From Actinotignum timonense (lineage in GTDB: Bacteria > Actinomycetota > Actinomycetes > Actinomycetales > Actinomycetaceae), in contig NZ_LT706966.1 in assembly GCF_900155575.1 (NCBI RefSeq), forward strand, positions 333,253-376,839: DNA of 43,587 bases, read 5' to 3'. Of this stretch, positions 37,709 through 43,587 are shown one piece after another. The number at the start of each line of letters is the position of its first letter. Within the stretch, counting starts at the first letter, position 1. Under the pieces are notes generated by a model that was not told the origin of the DNA, did no database searches, and saw only the letters and a program-made list of their open reading frames with translations. The position numbers and the translations under genes were made by a program.

Positions 37709-38203
37709 TTAGACCCCTTCCATTTCGGCTACGCCGAGGTGAAGGAGGCGTTCGCGCACCTCATCTGCTTCCGCGGTAGGCAGGCCGGTGATGACCGCAT
37801 CCGTTTCCATGGAGGCGGTGTGGAGGGTGACTTTCGCGAGCCCGAAGCGGCGCAGCAGCGGCCCGGATTGCACATCCACCGTTTGGATACGCCCGTAAGG
37901 CACCACGTCAATGCGGCGGAACATAATCCCGCGGCACAGGCGCAGCGCAATATCATCCATGGCGTAACCGAGGTGATTCACCTGCCGGGACACGATGCGC
38001 AGGTGAATGAGGAAACCGAGGATGGGCAGCCCCAGCAGGGGCGCATAATAAGCGAGCGGTTCGGGGCGCACAATAAATCCAGCCACCGCGAGCGCGATGA
38101 GGAGCACGAGCCAGAAGCACGCGGCGATAATCCACCGCACCGTGAAGAGTTTGCGCGACACCGCGCGGTAATTCCGCCCAGGATCAAGAGGGGTAGTCAC
38201 CAT
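37709..38203 (-). CDS. Small PH-domain membrane protein (YdbS-like)
   Basis: 164 residues. Two membrane helices (WIIAACFWLVLLIALAVAGF and YYAPLLGLPILGFLIHLRIV) are followed by one bPH_2 domain. The family phrase is seen in LCRGIMFRRIDVVPYGRIQT and FGLAKVTLHTAS. It is the partner of the larger PH protein encoded immediately downstream, its stop codon TAA being followed directly by the ATG of the next gene. The candidate promoter is leaderless (TAGCGT, 6 nt before the ATG). The function is unknown beyond the family. Confidence 0.88.
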   Translation of the reverse strand: MVTTPLDPGRNYRAVSRKLFTVRWIIAACFWLVLLIALAVAGFIVRPEPLAYYAPLLGLPILGFLIHLRIVSRQVNHLGYAMDDIALRLCRGIMFRRIDVVPYGRIQTVDVQSGPLLRRFGLAKVTLHTASMETDAVITGLPTAEADEVRERLLHLGVAEMEGV

Positions 38204-38209
38204 GGCTTA

Positions 38210-38215
38210 ACGCTA
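38210..38215 (-). promoter_or_regulatory. Candidate -10 (TAGCGT), PH-domain gene pair
   Basis: On the minus strand TAGCGT is followed by 6 nt (TAAGCC) and the ATG at 38203, which would give a leaderless mRNA for both PH genes. Confidence 0.45.
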
Positions 38216-38290
38216 CCAAAGGGCTACGACATAAAAATTGGCCCGGAAAAACACCCGCGCTTGCCGCGGCGCAATGAAACCGGCGCCCCG

Positions 38291-38710
38291 CTACCGCCGT
38301 TCAATACGGCACCAGGTATCCACGATCCACCCGACCACCGCGAGCACCAGCGCCGCGGCGGTGAGAATCCCCCAGGCCCGCGCACTCGCCCGGGTAAAGG
38401 AGGTGGAGCCCAGCGCACTCATGATCGCGAGCACTCCCCCGGCACCGGCCAGGAGTGCCCCGCTGCGCAGCCCCGCTGCAGCCCCGGCCGCCACCCGCAG
38501 CGCGGCCAGGCGCGAAAGTGATTCGGCACGCCCGCGGCGCAGGCGCCGCACCCGCCAGCCGTACCAGAGCAGCACCGCGGCGATGAGGAGTAGCGGCAGA
38601 CCGGCGAAGGCGGGCACCGCGACCGGTTGCGCGGCGAGGAGGCGCCGCAGCGCTTCACCCGCTAAGGCACCGGCCGCGCCCCACCCAAGGAAGGCTCGTA
38701 GATTACGCAC
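38291..38710 (-). CDS. DUF3180 family membrane protein
   Basis: 139 residues with four predicted membrane helices in two pairs: residues ~8-25 and ~32-50, then ~85-100 and ~112-130. The length and topology, and the position just after folK, agree with the actinobacterial DUF3180 family, which has no known function. The start is a GTG at 38710 that overlaps the end of folBK by 8 nt, so translation is probably coupled. It ends the ftsH-folate gene run; an 87-bp gap follows before the PH-domain pair. Confidence 0.8.
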   Translation of the reverse strand: MRNLRAFLGWGAAGALAGEALRRLLAAQPVAVPAFAGLPLLLIAAVLLWYGWRVRRLRRGRAESLSRLAALRVAAGAAAGLRSGALLAGAGGVLAIMSALGSTSFTRASARAWGILTAAALVLAVVGWIVDTWCRIERR

Positions 38711-39626
38711 AGCGGCCGCCCGTATCTAGGCCGACGCCGCCGCCGGCACCCGCGTGCTCGCTTAGCCGGGCGCGTTCCAGTTTTGCGGTGGCATCCGGAT
38801 CGATTTCTTGCCAGGGTTCCATCACGAAGGCGCGGGTATGGGCACGCGGGTGGGGCAGGATGAGAAGCGGGTGGGTGCTGCGTACTCCTTCCACCCATTC
38901 GATATCGAGGTCGAGGGTGCGTGCTCCCCAGTGGATGCGGCGCTGGCGCCCGGCCCGCGCCTCAATAGCGCGGAGGGCTGCCAGCACCTCAAGGGGAGCC
39001 AGCTCGGTGCTTAGGCGCAGTACCGCGTTGAGGTAATCGGGTTGCGGCTCCTGCCCGGGGGCGAGCACGGGCGCGGTGGTATGGAATGAGGAGACCGCGT
39101 CAATATGGACGGGCAGCGCGGTTATCTGGGTGAGGGCAGTGCGTAGAGTTTCTTCGCGTTCCCCCAGGTTCGCGCCCATCCCGATCACCATCTCCCGCAG
39201 GGTTCCCCCGCGGGCAATATCGGCCAGGCGCCGCACGGTCACCCGGGCGTCCGCGAAGCGGCCCGGCACGGGGGCTTCGGGTTTGTGCACGGTAACTTCC
39301 ACCGCCAGGGCCCCGCGCGCGAGGACCCGGCTGGCTACCCGCTCCCCCAGTGTTTCAAGCAAGCTCACGGGAGCACTTTCCCCGACCGTGCGGGCGTCCT
39401 CTGCCAGATCCGCGTAGGAGATGGTGGCCGCGAGGTCATCTGCGTGGCCTGCCGCGCTGGTGTCCACGAGGGCTGCGACGTCGAAAATAAAAGGGTGATC
39501 GGCTTCGCGTTCTTCCGCGTAGACGCCGTGCCGGGCGGATACTTCCACGCCGGTGATGCTCACGGTATCCAGGCAGCATCCGAGCATGGCGAGGGCATCG
39601 TGAATACGCGGGGGGAGTCCCATCAT
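38703..39626 (-). CDS. folKB: Bifunctional dihydroneopterin aldolase / HPPK (FolB-FolK fusion)
   Basis: 307 residues from ATG 39626, whose ATGA overlaps the folP stop. Residues ~20-140 are FolB (VSITGVEVSARHGVYAEERE with the catalytic-site Glu, and VTVHKPEAPVPG with the active-site Lys), which splits dihydroneopterin. Residues ~150-300 are FolK (VIGMGANLGEREETLR, then QPDYLNAVLRLST, RIHWGARTLDLDIEW and LILPHPRAHTRAFV). FolK passes pyrophosphate from ATP to 6-hydroxymethyldihydropterin. The DLDI metal-binding pair is intact. Fusion of the two is common in actinobacteria. The longer open frame seen in this region extends into folP and is rejected. Confidence 0.93.
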   Translation of the reverse strand: MMGLPPRIHDALAMLGCCLDTVSITGVEVSARHGVYAEEREADHPFIFDVAALVDTSAAGHADDLAATISYADLAEDARTVGESAPVSLLETLGERVASRVLARGALAVEVTVHKPEAPVPGRFADARVTVRRLADIARGGTLREMVIGMGANLGEREETLRTALTQITALPVHIDAVSSFHTTAPVLAPGQEPQPDYLNAVLRLSTELAPLEVLAALRAIEARAGRQRRIHWGARTLDLDIEWVEGVRSTHPLLILPHPRAHTRAFVMEPWQEIDPDATAKLERARLSEHAGAGGGVGLDTGGRCA

Positions 39627-40534
39627 GACCGCGCGGCCTCCACAGCTCCCGCGTTTTCGGGGCGGGCCACTCCGGGTTGGGAGGTGGATACCAGCCCGCA
39701 TTCGCGCAGTTTCGCCACGGTATCCACCGCGATCCGCGATGATGCTACGTCGTGGACCCGCACCGCCCACACGCCCTTTTCGGCGAAATAGGTGCTCAAG
39801 GCCGCGGTGGCGCCGTCTCGCCCGCTGGCAGGTAGGCCTTCCGGGGTGACTTCGGCGAGGAAGCGTTTGCGGGAAACTCCGATGAGGACCGGCATGCCGG
39901 CCCACAGGAATTCGTCAATATGGGCCGCCAAGTGCCAATCGTCGTCGCCCATTTTTGCGAAGCCGAAGCCCGGGTCGATGATGATCCGGGTGGGGGCAAT
40001 TCCGGCAGCAACGGCGCCCGCCACGCGCTCAAGGACTTCCGTGCTGACTTCGCGGCCGATAGCGCGATAGCCGGCCAGGGAATTCATGGTTTGTGCGTCG
40101 CCGCGCCCGTGCTGGAGCACATAGTAGGCCCCGGATTCGGCCACGGTTTCCCACATGGAGCTGTCCCCACGCCCGCCGGTCACGTCGTTGATAATGCGGG
40201 CGCCGGCCGCGCAGGCTCGCGCCGCGGTTTCGGCGTGGTAGGTATCGACCGAGATGGGGATATGCGCGGCTAGTTCGCGTACCACCGGCCCGATGCGCTC
40301 CCATTCTTCCGCGGGGCTGAGGAGGGTGGCGCCCGGGCGGGTGGATTCCCCGCCGATGTCGATGATATCTGCCCCGGCGGCGATGAGTTCATGGCCGTGG
40401 GCGATGGCGGTATCGACCGTGGCCCAGCGCCCGCCGTCGGAAAAAGAATCGGGGGTGACGTTGAGGATTCCCATGACGCGGGTGCGGGGTCCCCCCAGGA
40501 GTTCCGGATCGCGCAGTGGCATAGGTGTTGGCAT
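39623..40534 (-). CDS. folP: Dihydropteroate synthase FolP
   Basis: 303 residues. FolP joins p-aminobenzoate to hydroxymethyl-dihydropterin diphosphate and is the sulfonamide target. Family motifs are RVMGILNVTPDSFSDGG (about 19-35), IDIGGESTRPGA (about 60-71), INDVTGG, the FGFAKMGDDDWHL loop, LIGVSRKRFL and VRVHDV. The usual M-H phrase after INDV-GG is present as YYVLQHGRG. The ATG at 40534 lies 1 nt after the folE stop, in TAAAATG. The first 46 bp around this junction recur upstream of ftsH. Confidence 0.95.
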   Translation of the reverse strand: MPTPMPLRDPELLGGPRTRVMGILNVTPDSFSDGGRWATVDTAIAHGHELIAAGADIIDIGGESTRPGATLLSPAEEWERIGPVVRELAAHIPISVDTYHAETAARACAAGARIINDVTGGRGDSSMWETVAESGAYYVLQHGRGDAQTMNSLAGYRAIGREVSTEVLERVAGAVAAGIAPTRIIIDPGFGFAKMGDDDWHLAAHIDEFLWAGMPVLIGVSRKRFLAEVTPEGLPASGRDGATAALSTYFAEKGVWAVRVHDVASSRIAVDTVAKLRECGLVSTSQPGVARPENAGAVEAARS

Positions 40535-40563
40535 TTTAGGCTCCCCGTTCGATGAGACTCATG
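40518..40563 (-). repeat. folE/folP junction, copy 1 of a 46-bp direct repeat
   Basis: This segment contains the last codons of folE (MSLIERGA and stop) and the first codons of folP (MPTP). It matches 43542-43587 at 41 of 46 positions in the same orientation, 3024 bp apart, without gaps. The match reaches the right edge of the window. Confidence 0.9.
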
Positions 40564-41177
40564 GCTTCGGCGCGGGTGCTTGGTTTGCGCAGCATGCCGC
40601 GCACCGCCGAGGTGACGGTACGCGAACCGGAATTGCGCACCCCGCGCATGGTCATGCACATATGTTCGGCTTCCACCACTACGAGCACTCCGGCCGCGCC
40701 CAAACGGTCACGCAGCGCATTGGCGATCTGGGTAGTGAGGCGCTCTTGCACCTGGGGGCGACGCGCGTAGCCTTCCACCAGCCGGGCAAGTTTGGATAGG
40801 CCGGTGACGTTCCCTTCCGCCCCGGGAATATAGACGATATGGGCCGCCCCAAAGAAGGGCAGCAGGTGATGTTCGCACATGGAATAGAAGGTGATATCCC
40901 GTACCACCACCATTTCGTGGAAGTCCTCCGCGAATTGGGCGTCGAGCACCGCGTCGGGATCCTTGCCCACCCCGGAAAAAATTTCGGTGCAGGCGCGGGC
41001 TACCCGCGCGGGAGTATCCACCAGGCCGGGGCGGTCCGGGTCCTCACCGATAGCGCTGAGGAGTTCCCGCACGGCCCGCTCCACCCGCGCGGTATCGACC
41101 TGCCGCGCGCCGGGGCGCTGCGTGTCCACACCCTGGCAATCCACCTGGCCGTTTCCCGCTGATTCCACTGCGCTCAT
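40536..41177 (-). CDS. folE: GTP cyclohydrolase I FolE
   Basis: 213 residues from ATG 41177, where GAAAGG lies 8 nt upstream. An ATG at 41222 would add 15 residues and cannot be excluded. FolE converts GTP to dihydroneopterin triphosphate, the first step of folate synthesis. The zinc ligands and core are visible in [20 protein letters not shown], with [20 protein letters not shown] and [20 protein letters not shown]. It follows ftsH after 57 nt. Its C-terminal octapeptide MSLIERGA reappears, with changes, at the end of the gene upstream of ftsH. Confidence 0.95.
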   Translation of the reverse strand: MSAVESAGNGQVDCQGVDTQRPGARQVDTARVERAVRELLSAIGEDPDRPGLVDTPARVARACTEIFSGVGKDPDAVLDAQFAEDFHEMVVVRDITFYSMCEHHLLPFFGAAHIVYIPGAEGNVTGLSKLARLVEGYARRPQVQERLTTQIANALRDRLGAAGVLVVVEAEHMCMTMRGVRNSGSRTVTSAVRGMLRKPSTRAEAMSLIERGA

Positions 41178-41234
41178 GCATCCGTCCTTTCCGCGCTCAC
41201 GCCCCGCATTTTCCGCGCTCATAACCACGAAAGT

Positions 41235-43520
41235 TTAGGCACCCTCATTTTCCGCGCCGTGCCGACCGCGCGGGCCGAGCGGCCCGGTGGCAGCATCGGG
41301 GAGTTCCGGGGCGGCAAGGCGCGAATCGGCTGCCGCTTCCGCCTCGGTTTTCCCTTCCGGGAGCGGGATGGGTGGGCGCTGCGAGACCGGGCGGTCCGGG
41401 GCGGAAAGCCACACTTCCCGCTCCGGGGCTTTGACAACGTCTTTGAAAATCTCCGCGAGTTCGTTTTCCAGCACGGTTTCCTTATCGAGGAGCACCGCGG
41501 CCAGGTGATCGAGGATATCCCGGTTTTCGGTGATGATCGTCCATGCTTCGGTGAGAGCCTGGTCGAGAAGGGCCCGCACGTTCTCATCCACGGTGGCAGC
41601 CAGGGAATCCGAGGTGCGCGAAGCCGCCCCGAAGCTCGCTTCTTCCTGGGCCGTGGGAGCCACCCGCACCGCCCCCACCGCGGTGGTCATCCCGTATTCG
41701 GTCACGATCTTGCGCGCGGTTTCGGTGGCTTTCTGGATGTCATTGGAGGCGCCGGTGGAGGGGTCGCGGAAAATGATTTCTTCCGCGGCACGCCCGCCCA
41801 GCGCGTAGGTGAGCTGGTCGAGGAGCTGGTTGCGGGTAACCGAATAGCGATCCTCGGTAGGCATAACCATCGTGTAACCCAGGGCCCGCCCGCGCGGCAA
41901 AATAGTTACCTTAGTGACCGGATCGGTGTAGCGCAGCGCCGCAGCCGCGAGCGCGTGCCCGCCTTCGTGATAGGCCGTCATGCGCCGGTCCTCCGGGCTC
42001 ATCACCCGGCTGGAGCGCTGCGGGCCGGCCATCACGCGATCCGAGGCTTCATCCACATCCGCATTGGTGATGACGTGGGCGTGGCGGCGCGCCGCCAAGA
42101 GCGCTGCTTCGTTGAGGATATTGGCCAGATCCGCGCCCGTGAAACCGGGGGTGCGCTTGGCGACTCCGGCCAGGTCTACGTCGTCCGCGAGCGGCTTGCC
42201 GCGCGCGTGCACCCGCAAAATGGCTTCGCGCCCGCGAATATCTGGGGCATCTACCGCGACCTGCCGGTCGAAACGCCCGGGGCGCAGCAGCGCCGGGTCC
42301 AGCACATCCGGGCGGTTGGTGGCGGCAATAAGAACCACCGCTTCGTCAGTGGAGAAGCCGTCCATTTCCACGAGGAGCTGGTTGAGGGTTTGTTCCTGTT
42401 CGCCGTGGCTGAGGGCGCCGCTGCTGCGCCCGCGGCCCACCGCGTCAATTTCGTCCACAAAAATAATGGCCGGGGCTTTTTTCTTCGCGGTTTTGAAGAG
42501 TTCGCGCACGCGCGAGGCACCCATACCCACGTAAAGCTCCACGAATTCCGAGGCGGCGATGGAGAAGAACGGCACTTGCGCTTCCCCGGCGATGGCCTTA
42601 GCCAGCAGGGTTTTACCCGTTCCGGGCGGGCCGTAGAGCAGCACCCCGCGCGGGATGCGGGCCCCGAGGGCCTGGTAGCGGTCCGGGTTCTTGAGGAAGT
42701 CCACCACTTCCTTCACTTCTTCCACGGCTTCATCTTCCCCGGCCACGTCGGAGAAGCGCACTTCGGAGACTTCTCCGTCCGCATTGGCATCTTTCGCCCC
42801 GAAGCCGCGTCCCATTTGGCTGCGCATGAACCAGATGAACACCGCGAAGATGAGGATCATGGGCAGGAAGGTGAAGAGCATGGACACAAACACGTTCTGG
42901 GAGGGAACGATTGAGTTATGCCCACGCTCCGGATTGGCCCGTTCCACCAGGGAGGTGATGTGCTGGCCCTGCGGGTCAGCGTATTGGAAGGTGACCTTCT
43001 TCCCGGCGTCGTGCTTATCGCCGTCGCCGTCCATGGTTTTCGTTGGCTCGGTCAGCCACAGGCGCACCCGGTTGGTGCCGTCTGTGATCTGCACGCGTTG
43101 CACGGTGGTACCTTCCAGCAGCGCGATACCTTCCGAGGTGGAGATATTCGACCACTGCATGGCCATGAATTGGTTGGTCCCAATAAAAGCAAGAAGCGCC
43201 GCGATGACGATGCCGGAAATAACGCGCCAGCGCCGCCGGCTGGTGCGTTCTTCTTCGCTGAGCTTGTGGCCGGAGCCGGAGCCGGAGCCGCGGGATTTCT
43301 TATTCTTCCCGGCGCTGCCCGTACCGGTATCACTGCCCGAGTTCTCCGCCTGGGGCGGGTGGGCCCGGCGCGCCCGGCGCTTGCGCTCATACGCGCTGGG
43401 TTCGGTGCGGCTCGCTTCGCTACCGCGAGCCTCACTACCGCGAGCCTCACTACCGCGTGCCTCACCGCCACGAGCTTCGCTTCCGCCCGGCGCAGTGCCG
43501 CCCCTGGCTTTTATAAACAT
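41235..43520 (-). CDS. ftsH: ATP-dependent zinc metalloprotease FtsH
   Basis: 761 residues. FtsH is a membrane-bound AAA+ protease that extracts and degrades membrane and soluble proteins. Two membrane helices lie at about 99-121 and 199-222, with an extracytoplasmic domain between. Walker A GPPGTGKT lies at 287-294, Walker B FVDEIDA at 344-350, the arginine-finger region in [20 protein letters not shown], and the zinc motif HEGGH at 508-512. The C-terminus is an acidic tail rich in Pro and Ala. The ~98-residue N-terminal cytosolic part, with GSEAR repeats and basic runs, is much longer than usual. The start at ATG 43520 has no strong Shine-Dalgarno site, and TACCCC lies 6 nt upstream. Confidence 0.93.
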   Translation of the reverse strand: MFIKARGGTAPGGSEARGGEARGSEARGSEARGSEASRTEPSAYERKRRARRAHPPQAENSGSDTGTGSAGKNKKSRGSGSGSGHKLSEEERTSRRRWRVISGIVIAALLAFIGTNQFMAMQWSNISTSEGIALLEGTTVQRVQITDGTNRVRLWLTEPTKTMDGDGDKHDAGKKVTFQYADPQGQHITSLVERANPERGHNSIVPSQNVFVSMLFTFLPMILIFAVFIWFMRSQMGRGFGAKDANADGEVSEVRFSDVAGEDEAVEEVKEVVDFLKNPDRYQALGARIPRGVLLYGPPGTGKTLLAKAIAGEAQVPFFSIAASEFVELYVGMGASRVRELFKTAKKKAPAIIFVDEIDAVGRGRSSGALSHGEQEQTLNQLLVEMDGFSTDEAVVLIAATNRPDVLDPALLRPGRFDRQVAVDAPDIRGREAILRVHARGKPLADDVDLAGVAKRTPGFTGADLANILNEAALLAARRHAHVITNADVDEASDRVMAGPQRSSRVMSPEDRRMTAYHEGGHALAAAALRYTDPVTKVTILPRGRALGYTMVMPTEDRYSVTRNQLLDQLTYALGGRAAEEIIFRDPSTGASNDIQKATETARKIVTEYGMTTAVGAVRVAPTAQEEASFGAASRTSDSLAATVDENVRALLDQALTEAWTIITENRDILDHLAAVLLDKETVLENELAEIFKDVVKAPEREVWLSAPDRPVSQRPPIPLPEGKTEAEAAADSRLAAPELPDAATGPLGPRGRHGAENEGA
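43420..43479 (-). repeat. 15-bp tandem repeats in the N-terminus of FtsH
   Basis: Three near-identical units CTACCGCGAGCCTCA (plus strand) at 43420, 43435 and 43450 and one diverged unit at 43465 encode [10 protein letters not shown] pentapeptides. They lie in the extra cytosolic N-terminus of FtsH, which is not part of the conserved protein. Confidence 0.85.
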
Positions 43521-43541
43521 CTCGATGGGGTAAAGAGACCG

Positions 43542-43587
43542 GGCCTAGGGGTTGGCATTTTTGGGTTCCCGTTCGATGAGACTCATG
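43542..43587 (-). repeat. Diverged copy of the folE/folP junction upstream of ftsH
   Basis: This is copy 2 of the direct repeat, 41 of 46 positions equal to 40518-40563. The differences change the folE-like stop codon into a sense codon (TAA to AAA), so the frame continues to a TAG at 43547-43545. The match may extend beyond the window. Confidence 0.85.
43545..43587 (-). CDS. C-terminal end of an upstream gene with a folE-like tail (partial)
   Basis: Only the last codons are visible in the frame that matches the folE tail: MSLIEREPKNANP then TAG. The gene body lies to the right of the window. In related actinobacteria hpt (hypoxanthine phosphoribosyltransferase) commonly precedes ftsH, so this may be hpt with an acquired folE-type tail, or a second, degenerate folE. 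The sequence here cannot decide. Confidence 0.35.
   Translation of the reverse strand, partial: MSLIEREPKNANP

Noticed and set aside
40518-43587. Assembly duplication of the folE/folP junction
   Set aside because: The two copies differ at 5 of 46 positions and one has lost the stop codon, so a collapsed or repeated contig end is unlikely.

Overview
The window is high-GC DNA (spot counts near 63-65% in housekeeping genes) from an actinobacterium. The gene content fits Actinomycetota, probably order Actinomycetales and perhaps Actinomycetaceae; the family is an inference from gene order, not a search. Supporting markers are a SecA beside an Rv3235-type protein, the actinobacterial small ribosomal protein bS22, a BldC-type regulator, a fused FolB-FolK, DUF3180 next to the folate genes, menaquinone genes, and many apparently leaderless promoters (a TANNNT hexamer 6-8 nt before ATG/GTG). 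No rRNA, tRNA, CRISPR array or insertion sequence was recognised.

Layout. 1-5 kb: a 5'-truncated secreted LysM protein, an Rv3235-family protein with a hexapeptide repeat, and convergent secA. 5-10 kb: menaquinone block (polyprenyl diphosphate synthase, menG, an unrecognised polytopic membrane protein, menA) and a PLDc_N-like protein. 10-12.7 kb: histidine phosphatase, a MarR regulator with a perfect palindrome upstream, bS22 and bldC. 12.7-16.5 kb: trkH and trkA, separated by a minus-strand, AT-richer three-gene module that looks like a toxin-antitoxin-chaperone (TAC) system: RelE/HigB-like toxin, HTH antitoxin, SecB-like chaperone. trkA carries an in-frame amber stop between its two domains. 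16.5-20.2 kb: radA, an Arg-rich membrane-anchored protein, mutY. 20.2-23.3 kb: an HSL-family esterase divergent from an L-lactate permease. 23.5-28.9 kb: a probable sugar-acid/sugar-phosphate locus (SMP-30 lactonase, GntR regulator, two OPA-family MFS transporters sharing an operator, D-2-hydroxyacid dehydrogenase). 29-32.2 kb: MacA/MacB-like efflux operon (adaptor, ATPase, permease; overlapping genes). 32.5-35.8 kb: ketopantoate reductase-like gene, DUF2520 protein and lysS. 35.9-38.2 kb: a YdbS/YdbT-like pair of PH-domain membrane proteins. 38.3-43.6 kb: ftsH-folE-folP-folBK-DUF3180, tightly packed on the minus strand, with the end of one more minus-strand gene at the right edge.

How the genes work together. 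The folate cluster makes tetrahydrofolate from GTP; FtsH precedes it as in many actinobacteria. The polyprenyl synthase, MenA and MenG make and finish the menaquinone side chain and ring. The GntR protein probably represses both OPA transporters through a near-identical inverted repeat placed at each promoter. The most interesting element is the putative TAC module: it splits the potassium-uptake pair trkH/trkA, has base composition unlike its neighbours, and has overlapping antitoxin and chaperone genes.

The window is also rich in short tandem repeats with exact periods (12, 15, 18, 21, 23, 24 and 28 bp), in intergenic DNA and in disordered protein regions. A dispersed 12-mer, GTACGACGRCGC, occurs eight times. 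A diverged 46-bp copy of the folE/folP junction lies just upstream of ftsH.
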